A DNA stretch of 64,000 nt from Candidatus Villigracilaceae bacterium (lineage in GTDB: Bacteria; Chloroflexota; Anaerolineae; Anaerolineales; Villigracilaceae), in contig JAPKMP010000002.1 in NCBI GenBank assembly GCA_026645935.1, positions 124,001 through 188,000 on the forward strand, given 5' to 3'. This document shows positions 61,182 to 64,000 of this stretch, piece by piece; positions within the stretch are counted from its first letter, which is position 1, and the number at the start of each line of letters is the position of its first letter. The position numbers were made by a program, and so were the translations under genes. The notes below the pieces were generated by a model. It saw only the letters and a program-made list of their open reading frames with translations, was not told the DNA's origin and ran no database searches.

Positions 61182-61234
61182 GTTGAAGGTTGAAGCTTAC
61201 AAGTTGAAAAGAACTTGCATCCTTCAACTTGTAA
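61182..61234 (-). repeat. Heptanucleotide repeat with 12-bp inverted arms
   Basis: In-register 7-mers GTTGAAG, GTTGAAG, CTTACAA, GTTGAAA run from 61182. TTACAAGTTGAA (61197-61208) pairs exactly with TTCAACTTGTAA (61223-61234). The right arm supplies the stop codon and last codons of the PTPS gene. Confidence 0.7.
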
Positions 61235-61610
61235 ACCTGTCAACTCGATAGGCTGCCCAGGCATTCTCATGCTCCCACAAAACGACTTTCAATCCGGTGA
61301 TGTTCTTCGCCCGAATGCGCTCGTTCAAGGTTGTGGCGAGGATTCGCGCGAAATGCTCGATGGACGGGTTGAGTCCGGCAAATTCGGGTTTGTCGTTCAG
61401 CATTTGTTCCCTGTAATAGCCAACAACTTCATCCAGGTGTTTTTCCACATCGACGATATCCACAAGGTAACCGTGTCTGTCAAGTTCTATCCCTTCAAGG
61501 ACAAGCTCGAGTGTGTAGTGATGCGAGTTGGGGAAATTTTCCGGTCCCCAATCCCCGCCGATCAAAAAGTGACGCGCGATAAATTCCCGTCTTACGCCGA
61601 GTGAATACAT
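61224..61610 (-). CDS. 6-pyruvoyl-tetrahydropterin synthase/QueD family protein
   Basis: The 128-residue protein has the PTPS fold markers: FIARHFLIGG, PNSHHYTLELVLEG, GYLVDIVDVEKHLDEVV, PSIEHFARILA and WEHENAWAAY. The residue usually a catalytic Cys (C-x3-HGH) appears to be Glu in GPENFPNSHHY, and one zinc-ligand histidine position is not obvious. The reaction may therefore differ from standard QueD or PTPS. Its 3' end overlaps a heptad repeat. It is 14 bp after the ComB-like gene. Confidence 0.85.
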   Translation of the reverse strand: MYSLGVRREFIARHFLIGGDWGPENFPNSHHYTLELVLEGIELDRHGYLVDIVDVEKHLDEVVGYYREQMLNDKPEFAGLNPSIEHFARILATTLNERIRAKNITGLKVVLWEHENAWAAYRVDRFTS

Positions 61611-61623
61611 ATTATTCTCCAGG

Positions 61624-62298
61624 TTAAGGCTTTACAGCCTGCATGATCAAAGATCCATTTTTTCTTTCAATGGGCAGGGCAAAGTCAAATGCATCGATGC
61701 GCGAGCTATAATCCAGATCGGAGAGCGGAAATTGCGGATGTTCTTCCATGTGCTGAAGCGCATCCCGCGCCGCATATACCCGGTCGATGAAACTCTGCGC
61801 TTCCACGGCTCGACCTTCGATCCGCATCTCGATGAATTCGGCGCAAGCCACATCTTCATCGTTTCCCATTCCCCCGGTGATGATGAAACTGAGCTCGTTT
61901 GGTTCCTCTTTCATCACATAATCCATTGTTCCCTTTGCATTGACGAAACTGGTCGCGAGCATTACTTCCGCATTGACCGCGCGGACCGCGCCCTGCGTCC
62001 CTGCTCCAGTGCGCTGGATCAGGATAATGCCGGTCAGATCATGTTCAAGAATACGAGTGGGGGAATTGCCGAAATCGAATCCTTCCGGCGGGAGCCCGCC
62101 CACTTCACCCATTGCTTTGGCGTTTTGAATTTGCGCTTTCAAATCCAATGCTTCTTGAATTCCGCTGACAAGGCGGATCTCTTTCGCTCCACGCGAGAAC
62201 GCGTACGCGGCTGTGGAGAATGCGCGCAACACGTCTATGACAAGGACGATGCCTGTGGCTTCATGGCAATCGTCGAGTGTGTAGTGATGGAATTTCAT
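61624..62298 (-). CDS. ComB-like 2-phosphosulfolactate phosphatase
   Basis: The 224-residue protein shows ComB features: VLVIDVLRAFSTAAYAF, AMGEVGGLPPEGFDFGNSP, and IIQRTGAGTQGA-like LIQRTGAGTQG, ending with MADE-type acidic motifs (ACAEFIEM). ComB dephosphorylates 2-phosphosulfolactate in coenzyme M synthesis; many bacterial homologues act in unknown pathways. The ATG at 62298 is 1 nt from the dehydrogenase stop; a longer frame to 62343 overlaps that gene. Confidence 0.88.
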   Translation of the reverse strand: MKFHHYTLDDCHEATGIVLVIDVLRAFSTAAYAFSRGAKEIRLVSGIQEALDLKAQIQNAKAMGEVGGLPPEGFDFGNSPTRILEHDLTGIILIQRTGAGTQGAVRAVNAEVMLATSFVNAKGTMDYVMKEEPNELSFIITGGMGNDEDVACAEFIEMRIEGRAVEAQSFIDRVYAARDALQHMEEHPQFPLSDLDYSSRIDAFDFALPIERKNGSLIMQAVKP

Positions 62299-62299
62299 T

Positions 62300-63301
62300 T
62301 TAGTATTCAAATATGACCTGTATCGCCTCTTGCGGGTGTTCATCCAGCAGTTGATATGCCCCGGCGGCGTCTTTCAACGAATAGCGATGCGTGATCCACT
62401 TCTGCGGCTGGATTCTTTCCAGCGCCTGCCATGCCGCGCCGAAGCGACGGGATTTGTCCCAGCGTCCGCTTAACTCTGGTGAGATCGTGCTGACCTGCGA
62501 AGAAATGAGTTTGATGCGTGACCGGTGGAATGAACCGCCGAGGTCGATCTCCGAGCGTTTTTGCCCGTACCACGAGCCGATGACAATTCTTCCGCTAAAA
62601 GCAGTGCATTCGATGGCGGTATTCAACACGGTAGGGGTGCCGGTGAGTTCGAAAACCAAGTCAAAGGGTTGAAGGTTGAAGGCCGAAGGTTGAAGGTCGT
62701 GGGGAGAGAGATTTTTGACCTTTGACCCTCGACCTTCGACGTTGAGCGCCTTCCTTCTCAAATCTATCGAATCCACAACGGTCAAATTTTCGAGTGGAAA
62801 CTCGCTTAGCAATGAAGCCGTCAACAAACCCACCACACCTTGTCCCAACACTAAAACTCGTTCACCTAAAACTGGAGCGCCATCTTGCACCAGGTTTACA
62901 GCCGTTTCCATGTTTGGAAGGAAGCAGGCGTTTTCGGGAGAGAGGGAATGAGGAATTGCGAATAGATTTTCAGGTTTGGCAGCAAAATGCGTAGTATGCG
63001 GCTGAAATGAGAAGACAATTTTTCCCTTCCATTCCGTATCTATCAACTTACCAATGTCCTGCACAACACCCACACATGCATATCCATATGCCAGCGGATA
63101 CTTCAGCTCACTGCTGACCGCATCATGCGCATCGTGAAGCGATGGAAATTCGCCGCGATAGACCAGCATCTCCGTCCCGGCACTGATGGCGGAACAGAGC
63201 GATTCCACCAGGACTTCGTCATCCCTCAAGGGCGGCAGGGCCGTTTCGCATATCTCCACCCGACGGGGCGCGGTAAACATAAGGGTCCTGGCAGCAGGCA
63301 T
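62300..63301 (-). CDS. MDR-superfamily dehydrogenase (BchC-like), with repeat-encoded insertion
   Basis: The 333-residue protein is a medium-chain dehydrogenase: CSAISAGTEMLVYRGEFP, YPLAYGYACVGVV, VLVLGQGVVGLLTASLL (NAD(P)-binding) and ELTGTPTVLNTAIE. The SAGTE pattern recalls bacteriochlorophyllide dehydrogenase BchC, but there is no photosynthetic context. At about residues 187-212 the reading frame runs through a heptanucleotide repeat, giving VEGRGSKVKN and SAFNLQPF. TGTTAAACT lies 6 nt before the ATG, so the operon probably starts with a leaderless mRNA. Confidence 0.87.
   Translation of the reverse strand: MPAARTLMFTAPRRVEICETALPPLRDDEVLVESLCSAISAGTEMLVYRGEFPSLHDAHDAVSSELKYPLAYGYACVGVVQDIGKLIDTEWKGKIVFSFQPHTTHFAAKPENLFAIPHSLSPENACFLPNMETAVNLVQDGAPVLGERVLVLGQGVVGLLTASLLSEFPLENLTVVDSIDLRRKALNVEGRGSKVKNLSPHDLQPSAFNLQPFDLVFELTGTPTVLNTAIECTAFSGRIVIGSWYGQKRSEIDLGGSFHRSRIKLISSQVSTISPELSGRWDKSRRFGAAWQALERIQPQKWITHRYSLKDAAGAYQLLDEHPQEAIQVIFEY
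62667..62741. repeat. Heptanucleotide repeat inside the MDR dehydrogenase gene
   Basis: Left arm in register: GGTTGAA, GGTTGAA, GGCCGAA, GGTTGAA, GGTCGTG (62667-62701). Right arm in inverted sense: TTTGACC, TTTGACC, CTCGACC, TTCGACG (62714-62741). The whole element is open in the coding frame. Confidence 0.75.
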
Positions 63302-63307
63302 GGACGA

Positions 63308-63316
63308 AGTTTAACA
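63308..63316 (-). promoter_or_regulatory. Extended -10 of the dehydrogenase/ComB/PTPS/GT4 operon
   Basis: TGTTAAACT on the minus strand lies 6 nt before the ATG at 63301. It is nearly identical to the fmt element. Confidence 0.55.
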
Positions 63317-63363
63317 TAAACGAAGACAGCCCTGGCGGCTGTCATTTCGATTTGAAATTCCCA

Positions 63364-63753
63364 TCATGATTTGGGACCCGGTCCGCGCGTGGGATATTTT
63401 GGGACGTCTCGCCGGAATTCATAGTTTTCGATGATCGACTCGATCAGGCTCTTCTGTTGGGGGGTGATTTCCCTGAACTCGAAACCGATGTTGAAATACT
63501 GTGGGCTGAGGTCCTGCTGGCACCAGGCGACCCGGGTCGCAAGACTCATGCGTGTGGAGTTGATCTCCGGCAGGTCGGGCAGTTCGATGGCAAGTGTGAT
63601 CTCGGTCTCGGGTTTAATGGGCTTTTCGCTGATGATCATTGCCCCCGATACGGTCAGGTCGCCAAGGTACCCGATCAGATTTCCCCCGTAAAGATCGAAC
63701 ACCTGCGTGTACGCCACCAGATTCTTTCTTTCCTGTTTACGTCGTTCTTGCAT
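63364..63753 (-). CDS. PilZ-domain protein
   Basis: The 129-residue protein is a single PilZ domain: the N-terminal RxxxR (RRKQERKN) and the second motif DLTVSGAMI. Both c-di-GMP-contacting elements are recognisable, the second as D-x-x-x-S-G. It is therefore a likely c-di-GMP receptor, perhaps for the GGDEF protein at 2.2-3.1 kb. The start has a GAGGTCTT stretch just upstream. It is divergent from the PIG-L gene. Confidence 0.88.
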   Translation of the reverse strand: MQERRKQERKNLVAYTQVFDLYGGNLIGYLGDLTVSGAMIISEKPIKPETEITLAIELPDLPEINSTRMSLATRVAWCQQDLSPQYFNIGFEFREITPQQKSLIESIIENYEFRRDVPKYPTRGPGPKS

Positions 63754-63812
63754 AAGACCTCATGTTTGCCCAAGTGTACAGGAAGGGTGCTGCGTCTTTC
63801 ATTGCTGTTATA

Positions 63813-63821
63813 TGGTAAAAA
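63813..63821 (+). promoter_or_regulatory. Extended -10 of a probable leaderless PIG-L transcript
   Basis: TGGTAAAAA lies 8 nt before the ATG at 63830, without a ribosome binding site. Confidence 0.45.
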
Positions 63822-63829
63822 TAAACCCG

Positions 63830-64000
63830 ATGCGTTGGATTTATCTTTCCCCCCATCTCGATGACGCCGCGCTCTCCGCTGGCGGCTGGATCTACGATCA
63901 AACCCGGGCGGGCATTCCAGTCGAAATCTGGACCATCATGTGCGGATTTCCAAAGACCAGGAAACTTTCACCGTTTGCGGAATATCTTCATAACCAATGG
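63830..64000 (+). CDS. PIG-L family deacetylase (N-terminal fragment)
   Basis: The 57 visible residues start MRWIYLSPHLDDAALSAGG, the zinc-binding P-H-x-D-D motif of PIG-L/LmbE N-deacetylases. The family removes acetyl groups from N-acetylglucosaminyl or related compounds. The gene is cut by the window edge. It lies close to the PTPS/GT4 operon, which may be functionally related. Confidence 0.85.
   Translation, partial: MRWIYLSPHLDDAALSAGGWIYDQTRAGIPVEIWTIMCGFPKTRKLSPFAEYLHNQW

Noticed and set aside
23604-62741. CRISPR array
   Set aside because: The periodic elements have a 7-nt period with variable units and no 25-40 nt spacers; no cas gene is present in the window.

Overview
This 64 kb window looks like chromosomal DNA of a Chloroflexota bacterium, most likely an Anaerolineae lineage. 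That assignment is inferred from gene content, not from any marker search: a monoderm-type envelope set (many lipoproteins, LytR-CpsA-Psr and VanW proteins, no outer-membrane genes), a bacterial SUI1 protein, a bactofilin, serine/threonine kinase signalling, and small DUF4870 and DUF6504 proteins. Gene density is high. There is one tRNA, no rRNA, no CRISPR array and no prophage. The only mobile element is a REP-associated (Y1/HUH) transposase with its palindromes.

Layout. 1-7.3 kb: glycosyltransferase 39, SUI1, GGDEF cyclase, aminotransferase, a sugar nucleotidyltransferase/DUF6504 pair, NUDIX hydrolase and a frameshifted aldo-keto reductase. 7.3-10.8 kb: RAYT transposase with REP hairpins, a UvrD/PcrA helicase carrying an in-frame palindromic repeat, and MscL with a zinc ribbon. 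11-20.4 kb: a complete oligopeptide ABC operon (binding protein, two permeases, two small membrane-anchored proteins, two ATPases) followed by a second binding protein. 20.5-28.5 kb: response regulator, tRNA-Gln, glmU, cdd, recO, a geranylgeranyl-reductase-like flavoprotein, and an MFS/ArsR/small-protein operon with a visible operator. 28.6-38.4 kb: coiled-coil membrane protein, a kinase fused to two FGE-sulfatase domains, SH3 lipoprotein, VanW, Trm112, HEAT and LCP proteins, and two DUF4870 proteins. 38.5-48 kb: fmt, then glycerol uptake and catabolism (aquaglyceroporin, glpK, glpD), GT2, phosphatase, ketopantoate reductase and a TGS-uridine kinase. 48-58.5 kb: membrane protein, aldo-keto reductase, DUF92 and PH-like proteins, a catalytic-core-less prolyl-tRNA synthetase paralogue, bactofilin, fabI, DNA glycosylase, epimerase, and a cold-shock protein convergent with a DEAD-box helicase. 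58.5-64 kb: EamA transporter, NlpC/P60-like protein, an operon of MDR dehydrogenase, ComB-like phosphatase, PTPS and GT4, then PilZ and the start of a PIG-L deacetylase.

Three themes cut across the window. First, at least fourteen genes have a -10 hexamer only 6-9 nt before the start codon and no ribosome binding site, so leaderless transcription appears common. Second, palindromic and heptanucleotide repeats are abundant in spacers, and in two or three places they have entered coding sequence in frame. Third, several convergent pairs end within 0-4 nt of each other or overlap, with no terminator between them.

The strongest candidates for something undescribed are the prolyl-tRNA synthetase-like protein that lacks all three class II catalytic motifs (52.4-53.6 kb) and the pterin-synthase/glycosyltransferase/ComB/dehydrogenase operon (60.1-63.3 kb).
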